DNA of 64,000 nucleotides from Plantibacter sp. ME-Dv--P-122b. GTDB lineage: Bacteria > Actinomycetota > Actinomycetes > Actinomycetales > Microbacteriaceae. The stretch spans positions 496,001 to 560,000 of the forward strand of contig NZ_JARVSC010000003.1 in assembly GCF_030209375.1 (NCBI RefSeq), given 5' to 3'. The position numbers were made by a program, and so were the translations under genes. The notes beneath the pieces are model-generated. The model worked only from the letters and a program-made list of their open reading frames with translations. It was not told where the DNA came from and made no database searches. This document shows positions 42,136 through 51,674 of this stretch, piece after piece. The first letter of the stretch is position 1, and every line of letters starts with the position of its first letter.

Positions 42136-43644
42136 ATGCCCCGTCATCGACTGCGTCGTCACCTGCTCACCGCCGTGATCGCGGCCACCGGTTCCCTGCT
42201 CGTCCTCAGCGGCTGCGCGGGCCCAGCCACGACACCCACCGCGGACACCGACGCGACGCTCCGCGTGGGCCTCGTCCTCGAGCCGTCGGACCTGAACATC
42301 CGAACGACCTCCGGCGTCGCACTCGAGCAGGTCCTCATCGACAACGTCTACCAAGGGCTGGTCTCGCGTACGACGGACAACGAGATCGTCGACACCCTCG
42401 CCGAGCGCCACGAGGTCAGTGCCGACGGGCTCACGTACACCTTCGTCCTCCGCGACGGCGTGACCTTCCACGACGGCGCTCCACTCACCGCCGCCGACGT
42501 GGTCGACTCGCTCACGCAGGTGCAGCAGAACGCGGCGTTCGTCGACCACCTCGACCTGGAGCAGCTGCAGACCGTCACGGCGACCGACGACCGCACCGTC
42601 CGTCTGCAGCTCAGCTCCCCCGACTCCGACCTGCTGTGGGCGCTGACGGGTCGTGCGGGGCTCGTCCTCCGGTCCGGGGCGGACAACGACCTGTCGACGA
42701 CGGCGAACGGCACCGGGCCGTTCAGCGTCACGTCGTGGAAGCAGGGCGACAGCATCACCGTCGAGCGGAACGACGACTACTTGGGTGACGCTCCGGAGGT
42801 GAAGGAGGTCGTCTTCAGCTACATCCCCGATGCGTCCTCGGCCGTCAACGCGACCCTCGCCGGCGAGGTCGACGTGCAGATCGGTCTCGATGCGAACCTG
42901 CGGGACCAGGTCGCTCGTGCCGACGGCCTGACGATCGTCGAGGGGAAGACGACCGACAAGTACACCCTCGCCTTCAACAATCAGCGCGCACCGCTCGACG
43001 ACCCCCTCGTCCGGCAGGCGCTCCGTACCGCCATCGACCACGCGGCCATCGTCGAGGCGGTCGGTGGCGCCGCCGCCCTGCAGTACGGACCGATCCCGGA
43101 GCTCGATCCCGGCTACGAAGACCTCAGCGACGTCGTGAGCTACGACCCGAAGGCGGCGAAGGCGCTCCTCGCCCAGGCCGGGCAGGAGGATCTCGCGCTC
43201 ACGCTCACCGTCCCGAACCACTACGGCACCGCCGCGGCCAACGTCCTGGTGTCGCAGTTCAAGGCCATCGGCGTCACCCTCACGGTCGACAGCGTCGAGT
43301 TCCCCACGTGGTTGAACGACGTCTACACCAACCACGACTACGACCTCAGTCTCGTGAACCACGTCGAGGCACGCGACATCCAGCACTGGGCGGACCCGGC
43401 CTACTACTTCGGCTACGACAACCCGACGGTGCAGTCGTTGATCGCCGAGGCGAGGGCTGCGACCGACCCGGAGGTCGCGGACGAACGACTCCGCGAAGCC
43501 GCAGCACTGGTCTCGAAGGACCACGCCGCAGACTGGCTCTACACCGGGATCACCCTCACCGTCGTGCGCGACGGCGTCACCGGCTTCCCCACCGACTTCG
43601 TCAGCGAGCACCTCGACCTCCGGGACGTCGCCGTCACGGGCTGA
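42136..43644 (+). CDS. Family 5 extracellular solute-binding lipoprotein (peptide/nickel type)
   Basis: A 502-residue lipoprotein (ATG at 42136; lipobox VLSGC). The body has YTFVLRDGVTFHDGAPLTAADVVDS-type family-5 features (here as separate short blocks FVLRDGVTFHDG and PLTAADVVDSLTQ), NGTGPFSVTSWKQGDS, and VRQALRTAIDHAAI. These bind oligopeptides, opines or nickel chelates. No permease or ATPase gene is adjacent, so it is an orphan binding component that must use a transporter encoded elsewhere. Confidence 0.9.
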   Translation: MPRHRLRRHLLTAVIAATGSLLVLSGCAGPATTPTADTDATLRVGLVLEPSDLNIRTTSGVALEQVLIDNVYQGLVSRTTDNEIVDTLAERHEVSADGLTYTFVLRDGVTFHDGAPLTAADVVDSLTQVQQNAAFVDHLDLEQLQTVTATDDRTVRLQLSSPDSDLLWALTGRAGLVLRSGADNDLSTTANGTGPFSVTSWKQGDSITVERNDDYLGDAPEVKEVVFSYIPDASSAVNATLAGEVDVQIGLDANLRDQVARADGLTIVEGKTTDKYTLAFNNQRAPLDDPLVRQALRTAIDHAAIVEAVGGAAALQYGPIPELDPGYEDLSDVVSYDPKAAKALLAQAGQEDLALTLTVPNHYGTAAANVLVSQFKAIGVTLTVDSVEFPTWLNDVYTNHDYDLSLVNHVEARDIQHWADPAYYFGYDNPTVQSLIAEARAATDPEVADERLREAAALVSKDHAADWLYTGITLTVVRDGVTGFPTDFVSEHLDLRDVAVTG

Positions 43645-43658
43645 ACGGTGGCGGGAGG

Positions 43659-44288
43659 TTAGCCGCGACCCGCACCTCGCGTGGCGGAGGACACCAGGTC
43701 GTCCTTCGGCAGCGCCGTGCCGTCCATGAGGGCCTGCGTCCAGGACGCCGTCGTCGCCACGGCGGCGAAGTTCGAATCGAGCAGCGCCATGAGGGTCGTG
43801 TGCACCGTCTTCGCGTCGACGGACCCGGCCGCGTTCTCGAGGTTGATCGCGCCGGTCGCGTCGGAGAGCACCTCGACGTCGATGCCGAGTTCCTCGGCGC
43901 CCGCCGCGGACGCGATGACGCAGTTGTTCGTCATGTACCCGACGAGTGTCACGGTGTCCGCGCCCTGCACGCGCAGCCACGCCTCGAGGTCCGTCCCGGC
44001 GAAGACCGAGCCGTACTCCTTCACGACCGCCTTCCACGACGGCTGCGCGCGGCGGGCGACCTCGGGGTGGAGCTCGAAGGCGCTCGTGTCCGGGTCGAAG
44101 ACCGGAGCCCCGCTGCCCGATGCGTGCTGAACGACGACGACCGGGATTCCTGCTGCCGTCGCCGCGTCGATGGCGGTCGCGATACGCAGGATCGACTCGT
44201 CGCGCGGCGGGTACTGGATCGCGAGCGGACCGGCGAAGTACTCCTCCTGGACGTCGATCAGGATCAGGGCGCGGCGGGTCGTGGTCAC
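43659..44288 (-). CDS. Isochorismatase-like cysteine hydrolase
   Basis: A 209-residue protein from a GTG (AGGAG upstream). The family triad is present: Asp12 in ALILIDVQEEYF, the Lys region WKAVVKEYGSVFAG, and the nucleophile Cys in VGYMTNNCVIASAAGAEELG. Such enzymes include nicotinamidases and isochorismatases; the residues around the cysteine are of the generic cysteine-hydrolase type. Substrate unknown. Confidence 0.9.
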   Translation of the reverse strand: MTTTRRALILIDVQEEYFAGPLAIQYPPRDESILRIATAIDAATAAGIPVVVVQHASGSGAPVFDPDTSAFELHPEVARRAQPSWKAVVKEYGSVFAGTDLEAWLRVQGADTVTLVGYMTNNCVIASAAGAEELGIDVEVLSDATGAINLENAAGSVDAKTVHTTLMALLDSNFAAVATTASWTQALMDGTALPKDDLVSSATRGAGRG

Positions 44289-44382
44289 AGGAGAACTCCT
44301 CGGTTCGGTGATGGCATCGACACGACGCCGGTTCCATCCTCCCGCGGAAGCGACCACGGCGCGCCACCGATAGTCTCGGCGC

Positions 44383-45498
44383 ATGGGGATCATGGGTGCG
44401 GGGATGCGGTCGGTCGGAATCGGTGCGGGGCTCGCCGTGATGGTGACGCTCTCGGCGTCGGCATGCGCGTCCTCTGCGACACCGGACGCGTCGCCGACCT
44501 CCGACGCACCGCGCACCTCGGCGTCCACCGAGCTCCTGACGTGCAGCGACCTGGCATCGCTCGACACGGTCGCCGGCGTCCTCGCCGCTGAACCGGCGGA
44601 CGTCGTCGAGGCCGTCCAACCGTCTGACGCCGTGGACTCGGCCGTCCTGACGGCGGCCGGTGGGCTCGCCTGCTCCTGGCGCGTGGGCGCCGGACAGCAG
44701 ATCATCGGCGACGGAGCGGGAGACTGGGCCTACCTCTCGATCGAGATGTTGCCGGGCGCTGCCGACGACTGGGCCCCGCCCTACGCCGGCGACACACCGT
44801 CCGAGGACACGAGGACGATCGCGGGCGTCGAGGCGACCACCGCGTCTGGCGAGACCGGGTGGCGCGTGTCGGCGCCCGTCGGCTCGGCCTGGGTCGACCT
44901 GTCGATCACCGCTTCCGGACTGACCTCCACCGGCAGCCGGTTCGAGGGCACGCCGGCGGGCGAGGTCCTCGACAACCTCGCCACGGCGGCGGAGACGAGT
45001 TTCGCTTCCGTCGCATCCGCTTCCGAGGCTCAGCTCGCCTGGCCCGCGATCAGGCCGCGCGAAGGTGTCGCCAGATGCGATGGCGGCCTCAGCGAAACCG
45101 GGATCGTGTCGGCGCTCCAGTACGGCGAGGCCACCACGACCTACACCGTCATCGACCCACGGGTCCAGCCGATCGACGATCTGGAGGATGCGGCGAGCGC
45201 CCGCGTCGGTGCCTTCAGCTGCGAACTCTTCGCTGAGGGCTTCGGGTACACCGACATCCTGGTCGTGCGTGATGGCGCGGCGATCGTCGACGGGCTGGCA
45301 GCCCAGCCCGACATGGCGACGGCCCTGGAGCCCGTGACGCTGGAGGGCATGGCGGACGGCGAATCGGCGTTCGTCGCGCGCCGCATGGACGGTCCGCGGT
45401 CGCCGCTCTACCTCACCGTCGGTGAGACGTTCTACGCCGTCAGCTCCGGTGACGGCGCGCAAACGGTCGCCGAGGCGATCATCGCGCAGACCCGGTAG
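44383..45498 (+). CDS. Hypothetical lipoprotein (371 aa)
   Basis: A signal peptide with lipobox SASAC (Cys at about 28) and a Ser/Thr/Pro linker precede two similar halves, each beginning with a cysteine-containing strand (CSDLASLDTVAG ... LACSWRVG and ARCDGG ... AFSCELFAEGFGYTDI). This looks like a duplicated extracytoplasmic domain stabilised by disulfides. No family recognised. The ATG at 44383 may be replaced by the one at 44404 (MRSVGIG). Confidence 0.65.
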   Translation: MGIMGAGMRSVGIGAGLAVMVTLSASACASSATPDASPTSDAPRTSASTELLTCSDLASLDTVAGVLAAEPADVVEAVQPSDAVDSAVLTAAGGLACSWRVGAGQQIIGDGAGDWAYLSIEMLPGAADDWAPPYAGDTPSEDTRTIAGVEATTASGETGWRVSAPVGSAWVDLSITASGLTSTGSRFEGTPAGEVLDNLATAAETSFASVASASEAQLAWPAIRPREGVARCDGGLSETGIVSALQYGEATTTYTVIDPRVQPIDDLEDAASARVGAFSCELFAEGFGYTDILVVRDGAAIVDGLAAQPDMATALEPVTLEGMADGESAFVARRMDGPRSPLYLTVGETFYAVSSGDGAQTVAEAIIAQTR

Positions 45499-45511
45499 GC
45501 CGGCGGCGCGA

Positions 45512-46024
45512 TTACTCGGTGTCGAATCCGCAGGTCTGGATGGTCCAGGCGATGAACGCCTGGTATTCCGGGTCGGTCGCGGCGCTCTGCACGGCCTGCG
45601 ACTCGGTGAACCTCGGGTCGAGCCCGACGTCGGAGACGAGGCTGTCGGCCGGGAACTCGGCGAGGATCGCGGCGGTCTCCTCAGCGGCGGTCGCGAAGAC
45701 CTCGGCGCCGGCTGCGACCTCGGCGCTCACGTCGTCCAGCGGCAGGAGGTCGCGGATCGTCGTGACCTGCGCCTGCACAGCTTCGAGGTCCTCGCCGACG
45801 GTGCCCGACTTCGCGGTCGCCGCCGCCCGGTTGGCCGCGCAGAACGCGGTGTAGTCGGCGGGCCCGTCCGCAACGTCGGCGGTCGCCGTGGTGGTGGGGG
45901 TCGACGACGGCGCCGCGGAGTCGCGATCCCCGCTGGACGGGGCAGAGCATCCGGCGAGGAGGCCGGCGACGAGGAGGCCGGAGCCCCAGACGAAGGCGAG
46001 TCGGCTGCGGTGCGGTGCGGTCAT
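45512..46024 (-). CDS. Hypothetical lipoprotein (170 aa)
   Basis: From the ATG at 46024: signal peptide with lipobox LLAGC (Cys at about 26), a Ser/Thr/Ala linker, then a helical domain beginning DYTAFCAANRAAATAKSGTV and ending FIAWTIQTCGFDTE. Two cysteines, one at each end of the mature domain, may form a disulfide. Such small helical lipoproteins are common in Microbacteriaceae and of unknown function. Confidence 0.65.
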   Translation of the reverse strand: MTAPHRSRLAFVWGSGLLVAGLLAGCSAPSSGDRDSAAPSSTPTTTATADVADGPADYTAFCAANRAAATAKSGTVGEDLEAVQAQVTTIRDLLPLDDVSAEVAAGAEVFATAAEETAAILAEFPADSLVSDVGLDPRFTESQAVQSAATDPEYQAFIAWTIQTCGFDTE

Positions 46025-46117
46025 GAACGAGGTCCCCTTCAACGGTCTGCGAGTCAGCGCCATCCATGTTGCCGCACCCGTAGGTCCCGACGACAGTGCC
46101 ACGGTCGTCGGGCTCCG

Positions 46118-47392
46118 TCACCGAGCCGATCCCGTGCGCGGGACGGCGTGCACGTCGGTGATGCCACGCTTCGCCAGCGAAGCCGGATCCGCCGCGGTCC
46201 GAGACGTCACGACGGTGACCGGCTCGCCCTGTTCACGCAGCTCGTGCCAGCGCTCGAACACGACGCCACCCGGTGCGAGGTCGGCCCGAGCGATCGGAAG
46301 ATCGTGCTCGTCCACCTCGACGACGACACCGATCGAGCGCGGGAGTACCCGGGCCGTGGCTCCGGCGCGCGCGTCCGCGACCAGCTCGGCGAAGCGACGG
46401 CCGAGCGGCTTGACGGCGTTGTCCACGTCGAGCAGGCCGAGCGAGTACTCGAGGTCCTTGTAGTCGCCGAGCGAGCGGGACACATCGTGCGAGCACCACC
46501 AGGTGATGCCGTAGAGAGCGGGCGAGGAGAGCGCCGCCTCCACCGTCCGGGCCGCGAACTCCGGCATCTCGGCATCCGCCAGGTTCATCGACGGAGCACC
46601 GACCTCCTGCAGCCACACCTGACGCTCCGTGTCCGTCGCGAACGCCTTGGACAGCTCGATCATCCACTCGGCATGGCGGACGGATTGCGGGGACAAGCCG
46701 CCGTAGCGCTTCGCCGTGCCGTTGAAGATCCAGGAATGCACGGTCGTGATGTCACCGAGCCGCGAGGCGTGCACCGGGAGGAACGGGTGCCCGTCCCGAT
46801 ACCAGAGGTGATCGTTCTCGCTGTGGGTGAGCAGATGCCGGGGATCGGGGTCGACCGGAGCCTCCAGGAGACTGGTCAACCAGTGCGCGACCTGATCACT
46901 GTCCGCCGGCATCGCGGCCGGATTCGGTGGCTGGAACTGGTTGAGCTCGTTGCCCAACGTGAGGCCGATCAGGTTCGGGCGGTCCCGCACGGCGTCGTAG
47001 ACGGCGGACACGAGGGCGGCCTGCGCGTCGACGGCTGCCTCGTCGACGAACATGTTGCCGTCGTGCCAGTTGAGGAGCCAGGCCGGGACGAAGTCGAACC
47101 CCGACATGTGCCCTTGGATCACGTCGACCGCGATGTCGAGTCCGAACTCGGCGGCGAGGTCGGCCACGAGCGCGATGTCGTCCAGCGCCTGGCGTCGGAT
47201 CAGCGTGCGGTTCGGCTGCAGCACCGGCCAGAGCGGGAACACCCTGACGTGGTCGAGGCCGAGACCGGCCAGCGCCTCGAAGTCACCGCGGACGACGTCG
47301 GCGTCGATGCCCATCCACTGGAACATCCAGTCCTTCGAGGGGGTGTAGTTCGCTCCGAAGCGCGGAGTGTGGTCGGTCACGGGGTCACGCAT
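46118..47392 (-). CDS. GH5-like glycoside hydrolase (beta-mannosidase candidate)
   Basis: A 424-residue (alpha/beta)8-barrel enzyme of clan GH-A without a signal peptide. The N-terminal FGANYTPSKDWMFQWMGID and HVRVFPLWPVLQPNRTLI are followed by the acid/base motif LTLGNELNQFQ and the nucleophile WLQEVGAPS. The closest family I can recall is the GH5_18-type beta-mannosidase acting on Man-beta-1,4-GlcNAc cores; this is by general resemblance. The start is either the ATG at 47392 or a GTG at 47380 that overlaps the LacI stop. It is co-transcribed with LacI and lies in a locus with GH125 and GH3. Confidence 0.72.
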   Translation of the reverse strand: MRDPVTDHTPRFGANYTPSKDWMFQWMGIDADVVRGDFEALAGLGLDHVRVFPLWPVLQPNRTLIRRQALDDIALVADLAAEFGLDIAVDVIQGHMSGFDFVPAWLLNWHDGNMFVDEAAVDAQAALVSAVYDAVRDRPNLIGLTLGNELNQFQPPNPAAMPADSDQVAHWLTSLLEAPVDPDPRHLLTHSENDHLWYRDGHPFLPVHASRLGDITTVHSWIFNGTAKRYGGLSPQSVRHAEWMIELSKAFATDTERQVWLQEVGAPSMNLADAEMPEFAARTVEAALSSPALYGITWWCSHDVSRSLGDYKDLEYSLGLLDVDNAVKPLGRRFAELVADARAGATARVLPRSIGVVVEVDEHDLPIARADLAPGGVVFERWHELREQGEPVTVVTSRTAADPASLAKRGITDVHAVPRTGSAR

Positions 47393-48429
47393 CCTTCTCG
47401 ATCGGGGTCTGGGGCCGGGGCCGGCACCCGTGCGGTGGATTCCCGCACGATGAGTCGGCGCGCCGAGACGGTCTGTGAGACGGCTCGCTCGCCGTTCACG
47501 AGCTGCTCGAGCAGCTTCACCGCCGTTCTCGCACTCTCCTCGACAGGCGCGTCGAGCGCGGTGATCCGGGGACGCACCAGGGTCGACACCCACGAGTCCT
47601 CCCACGCGATGACGGACAGGTGCTCAGGGACCCGCACGCCCAGCTCGGGCGCGTGGGCGATGATCTCCGCCGCCATCGCCTCGCTGTCGACCAGGAGTGC
47701 CGTCGTCGGCCCTGACCGTCGGAGCACGTCGGCGACAGGATCCTCGGCGGACGACTCCCAATGCAGCACCATCGGGGTCATGCCACGGGCGTCGGCGGCC
47801 TCGATGAAGCGACGGTCGCGCTCCGTCGAGTGCACGAGGCCCGGTGAGTCACTCACGCGGGCGATCGTGCGGTGTCCGAGCGCGGCGAGGTGCTCCAGCA
47901 CCTCCTCGTAGGCCGCGTCGTCGTGCACGGTGACAGCCGGCACGACATCGTCGACCGGCGCTCCGAGGAGCACAGCCGGAGCTCCCAGTTCACGCACCTG
48001 CCCGATCCGAGGGTCGTCCTCACGCACGTCGACGAGCAGGAACGCGTCCACCCGCTGTTCGCTCCACCACTCGCGGTAGACGCGCTCCTCGTCGGCACCC
48101 TGCACGAGCGTGAGTGACAGCGACCAGCCGATGTCGGCGAGGGGTTCGGTGAGTCCGGCGATCAGCCGCATGAAGAAGGGATCGCGCTCGAACGTGTCTC
48201 CGGAGCGTGTCACGACGAGGCCGAGACTGCGCCCTCCACGACCGCTGACCTTGCGACTGGCGTAGTTCGGTCGCCAGTGCAGCTCGTCGGCCGCGCGGCG
48301 GATGCGGGCCGCGGTGGCCGCAGACACGTTCGGTCGTCCGTTGAACACGTGCGACACCGCCGACGGGGAGACCCCCGCACGGGCGGCGACCGCGGCGATG
48401 GTCGCGCGAGCCGGTTTCTTGTCGTTCAT
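47377..48429 (-). CDS. LacI-family repressor of the glycan locus
   Basis: A 350-residue regulator. The start at 48429 (MNDKKPARATIAAVAARAGV) is preferred over an upstream one that would lie in the promoter. HTH is IAAVAARAGVSPSAVSHVF, hinge WRPNYASRKVSGRGG, then a sugar-binding domain ending VIAWEDSWVSTLVRPRITAL. It is divergent from the ABC operon and overlaps the GH5-like gene by a few bases. Two operators of a shared type lie in the intergenic region. Confidence 0.9.
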   Translation of the reverse strand: MNDKKPARATIAAVAARAGVSPSAVSHVFNGRPNVSAATAARIRRAADELHWRPNYASRKVSGRGGRSLGLVVTRSGDTFERDPFFMRLIAGLTEPLADIGWSLSLTLVQGADEERVYREWWSEQRVDAFLLVDVREDDPRIGQVRELGAPAVLLGAPVDDVVPAVTVHDDAAYEEVLEHLAALGHRTIARVSDSPGLVHSTERDRRFIEAADARGMTPMVLHWESSAEDPVADVLRRSGPTTALLVDSEAMAAEIIAHAPELGVRVPEHLSVIAWEDSWVSTLVRPRITALDAPVEESARTAVKLLEQLVNGERAVSQTVSARRLIVRESTARVPAPAPDPDREGCVTP

Positions 48430-48448
48430 CGTGACCGAGAGTAGGGGC

Positions 48449-48507
48449 TTGACCGCGTCTTGTAAAGCGGTATACATTGACCGCACGTTGATGTGTACCG
48501 CTACACA
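48449..48507 (+). promoter_or_regulatory. Glycan-locus promoter with two LacI operators
   Basis: A sigma-A-type promoter, TTGACC (48449-48454), 16-base spacer, TATACA (48471-48476). Operator 1, TGTAAAGCGGTATACA (48461-48476), covers the spacer and -10. Operator 2, TGTGTACCGCTACACA (48492-48507), is a near-perfect palindrome downstream of the start region. Their centres are 31 bp apart (three turns). The shared pattern is TGTAnA..CG..TACA. Confidence 0.8.
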
Positions 48508-48569
48508 AGCGCCACGCGGACGACACGATCACATCCCATCCCGACGCACCGCAGCTTTCAGGAGGTCTC

Positions 48570-49853
48570 ATGACCGATGGCATCAGCAGACGTACGTTCC
48601 TCGGCACGGTGATCGGGGGCGGGGTGATGATCCCCCTGCTCACCGGATGCGGTCCCCTCGTCCCGGCCTCCGGCATCCCCGGGTCGATCTCGGTGCACAC
48701 GCAATTGAGCGGCGCCGTCTCGGGAGCCCAGGTCTTCTCCGACGTCGTGGCCGCGTACTCCCGTGCGACCGACCGTGCCGTCGCCCTCCTCAAGAACGGT
48801 TCCGACCTCCCCATCGTCTTCGAGACGAGCTCACTCGCGGGCAAGGAGGCGGACATCGCCATGGTGAACCTCCAGGGACGCACCCTCTCCTGGACCCGAC
48901 TGGGCGCCACGATCCCCGTGGAGCAGCTGCTGGACGACTGGGGGCTCCGCGACAAGATCATCCCGGAGGCACTCGCGGAGTGGACCGACGAGGAGGGGCA
49001 CCTCCGCGCGTTCCCGTTCACGCGGACCAACTGGCCCGTGTCGTTCAACACCGGTCTGCTCGCGGAGGCGGGCGTCGAGCTGCCGACCACCTCCGACGAG
49101 CTCATCCTCGTCGCCGACGCCCTGCGGTCGAAGGGCATCGGCCCGGTCACGGTCGGAGGATCGGACTGGAGCGGTCAGAAGCTGTTCCTGCAGATCCTGC
49201 AGGGCTTCCTCACCAAGGACGAGGCCACCCGGGCGTTCTCCTCCGGCAAGCTCTCGGAGTTCCCGGGAGCGGTCGCCGGCGTGGAGCACTTCGTCGAACT
49301 GCGGGACGCCGGCGTCTTCGTCGACAACGTGCAGGGGTACACCTCCGACTCGGAACTCACGCAGTTCAACACCCGGAAGGCCGCGATCGTGCCGGCGATG
49401 TCGTCCGCGCTCGCCCTCGTGCCCCAGGAGCGTGCGAGCGAGGTGACCGTCGGCGGTTGGCCGGTGCCCTCCCAAGGAGGCGTGGTCGAACGGCCGACCG
49501 TCATCCAGAGCTACAACGGGCACGGCATCTGGATCAGCGCGAACGGCGCGGAGAAGCTCGAGCTCCTGAAGCCGTTCATCCAGAACCTCTACTCACCGGA
49601 GGTCACGAGCGAGTTCATCCTCGGCTCCGGGCGGGACATGAACCGGATCACGGACGTGGTCAGCACCGACTTCCCCCTTGTCGCGCAGGCGTCGCAGCTC
49701 ACCACCGACCAGGTGACACCGGTCATGCTGCCCGACCTGCTCATCCCCGATGCGGTCTTCGAACCGATGATCCGGGTGACCGCGATGGCCTACGGCTCCG
49801 CGAGTGCCGACCAGATCATCGATCGGTTCGAGCAGGCCTACGACGCGGCCTGA
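48570..49853 (+). CDS. Sugar ABC substrate-binding lipoprotein with Tat signal
   Basis: A 427-residue family-1 binding protein. ISRRTFLGTVIGGGVMIPLL is a twin-arginine signal, and TGC gives the lipidated cysteine (about residue 27), so it is exported folded and anchored. The body has FETSSLAGKEADIAMVNLQG, SFNTGLLAEAGVELPTTSDE and SYNGHGIWISANGAEK. RBS is AGGAG. It heads the operon of the glycan locus, expected to bind a mannoside or other oligosaccharide (inference). Confidence 0.9.
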   Translation: MTDGISRRTFLGTVIGGGVMIPLLTGCGPLVPASGIPGSISVHTQLSGAVSGAQVFSDVVAAYSRATDRAVALLKNGSDLPIVFETSSLAGKEADIAMVNLQGRTLSWTRLGATIPVEQLLDDWGLRDKIIPEALAEWTDEEGHLRAFPFTRTNWPVSFNTGLLAEAGVELPTTSDELILVADALRSKGIGPVTVGGSDWSGQKLFLQILQGFLTKDEATRAFSSGKLSEFPGAVAGVEHFVELRDAGVFVDNVQGYTSDSELTQFNTRKAAIVPAMSSALALVPQERASEVTVGGWPVPSQGGVVERPTVIQSYNGHGIWISANGAEKLELLKPFIQNLYSPEVTSEFILGSGRDMNRITDVVSTDFPLVAQASQLTTDQVTPVMLPDLLIPDAVFEPMIRVTAMAYGSASADQIIDRFEQAYDAA

Positions 49854-49870
49854 GGGCCCGAAAGGACATC

Positions 49871-50803
49871 ATGACCGTGCTCGACGCCGCTCCCACCACG
49901 GGACGCCCTGTCTCCGAACGACCGCCCGCCGTCCGACCGCGCCGCTCACCACTCCGCGAGCGCTTCCCGGGCCTCGCCCTCCCCGCACTCATCTGGTACG
50001 CGGTCTTCATGATCGGGCCGGTCGTCGCGATCTTCGTGATCGCCTTCCTGCGCTGGCCCGGGATGCTCGAGACCCCGTCCTTCGCCGGCCTGGACAACTT
50101 CCGGGCCGTCTTCACCGACGCCACCTTCTGGGCGGCCCTCGGCAACTCCGCCGTGCAGATCGTCGTCGGACTCCCGATCATGATCGTGCTGGCGTTCCTC
50201 CTCGCCTTCTACGTGGTGCAGAAGCCCCGTGGGCACCGCGTCCTGCGGTACATCCTGTTCATCCCCGCGCTGATCTCGGCCCCGGCCACCGCCATGGTGT
50301 TCTACGCGATGCTCAACCCGGACGGACTCGTCAACGGACTCCTCGCACCGCTCGGCCTGGCCGGCAACGCCTGGCTGGCGAACCCGTCGACCGCCCTCGG
50401 CGCCATCATCGCGGTCGAACTCTGGAGCGGGATCGGCTACTCGGCCGTGCTCATCGCCGCACGCCTCGACGGCGTCGACGCCGAGATCGTGCAGGCGGCG
50501 CGAGTGGACGGTGCCACCGACTGGCGCATCGCCTGGCGGATGTACTGGCCCATCGCCCGCGACTTCATCGGTGTGGTCACCATGCTCCAGTTCCTGTCGC
50601 TGCTGTTCAACTCGGCGCAGACCGTCCTGCTCCTCACCCAGGGCGGTCCGGGCACCTCGACGATGACGCTGTCGTACCTCATCTACAGCAAGGCGTTCGT
50701 CGAGACGGACCTCGGATACAGCCAAGCGGTCGGCGTGGTCCTGTTCGTCGTCGGGTTGCTCGGCATGTGGCTGATCCGCCGGACCCTGCGCGCCACCCAC
50801 TGA
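49871..50803 (+). CDS. Sugar ABC transporter permease (MalF-like)
   Basis: A 310-residue CUT1 permease (RBS AAAGGA). After a basic N-terminus it has six helices and the EAA-like loop VQAARVDGATDWRIAWRMYW. It pairs with the following permease. No ATPase gene is in the operon. Confidence 0.92.
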   Translation: MTVLDAAPTTGRPVSERPPAVRPRRSPLRERFPGLALPALIWYAVFMIGPVVAIFVIAFLRWPGMLETPSFAGLDNFRAVFTDATFWAALGNSAVQIVVGLPIMIVLAFLLAFYVVQKPRGHRVLRYILFIPALISAPATAMVFYAMLNPDGLVNGLLAPLGLAGNAWLANPSTALGAIIAVELWSGIGYSAVLIAARLDGVDAEIVQAARVDGATDWRIAWRMYWPIARDFIGVVTMLQFLSLLFNSAQTVLLLTQGGPGTSTMTLSYLIYSKAFVETDLGYSQAVGVVLFVVGLLGMWLIRRTLRATH

Positions 50804-50822
50804 TCGGACCAAGGAGACTCTC

Positions 50823-51674
50823 ATGGCATCACGCACCGTCCTCCCCCTCCGCGACCGGGTGGGGTCCCTGACGAGCGGCACCCTCGCCTGGCTGTATGCG
50901 GCGATCCTGCTCATCCCCTTCTACTACTTCATCTCGTCGTCGTTCAAGACGAACGAGGAGATCTTCGAGTCGCCGCTGGCGCTGCCGACGTCGTGGGACC
51001 TCTCGAACTTCGCCACCGCGTTCCGGCAGGCGGACCTCGGGCTCGCCATCGCGAACTCGGCGCTCACCACGATCAGTGCCCTCGTCCTCACCCTCCTGCT
51101 CGCCCTCCCCGCGGCGTTCGCGCTCGCACGGTCACAGGGCAGGCTCGGCCGGATGATCGAGAACGTCTTCAACCTCGGCTTCCTGATCCCCGCGTTCGCC
51201 GCCCTGTTCCCGACCTTCCTCCTCGCCGCCGCCGTCGGGCTGTTCCACACCCGCACCTTCGTCGTCCTGCTGCTCCCCGCCACCGCGCTCCCCCTCTCGA
51301 TCGTGATCCTCACCGCGTTCATGCGGACGATCCCGCGTGAGCTCGAGGAGGCCGCATCCATGGACGGCGCGTCCACGCTGCAGGTCCTGCGCCAGGTGTA
51401 CCTCCCCATCTGCATCCCCGGCATCGCGACGGTGCTGCTGCTGAACTTCCTGTCGTTCTGGAACGCCTACCTCTATCCACTCATCCTGATCGGCCCCGAC
51501 ACCGCCCAACGCACCATCCAGGTCGCGCTGCCGACCCTGAAGGTCGACGCCGGCACCGACTACGGTGTCCTCATGGCCGGAACCCTGCTCACGCTGCTCC
51601 CGGTCTACCTCGTCTACACGGTGCTCCAGAAGCAGATGCAGAAGGCCCTGGTGTCGGGAGCCGTCAAGGGATGA
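50823..51674 (+). CDS. Sugar ABC transporter permease (MalG-like)
   Basis: A 283-residue CUT1 permease after AGGAG. The EAA loop is EEAASMDGASTLQVLRQVYL and the C-terminus QKALVSGAVKG is typical. It ends by overlapping the GH3 start by four bases, so hydrolase expression is translationally coupled to the transporter. Confidence 0.92.
   Translation: MASRTVLPLRDRVGSLTSGTLAWLYAAILLIPFYYFISSSFKTNEEIFESPLALPTSWDLSNFATAFRQADLGLAIANSALTTISALVLTLLLALPAAFALARSQGRLGRMIENVFNLGFLIPAFAALFPTFLLAAAVGLFHTRTFVVLLLPATALPLSIVILTAFMRTIPRELEEAASMDGASTLQVLRQVYLPICIPGIATVLLLNFLSFWNAYLYPLILIGPDTAQRTIQVALPTLKVDAGTDYGVLMAGTLLTLLPVYLVYTVLQKQMQKALVSGAVKG

Noticed and set aside
41974-45462. 1162-codon minus-strand frame
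   Set aside because: It runs antisense to three genes with clear family motifs and has antisense-type composition.
45422-47911. 829-codon plus-strand frame
   Set aside because: It is antisense to the lipoprotein, the GH5-like gene and LacI; no family pattern.
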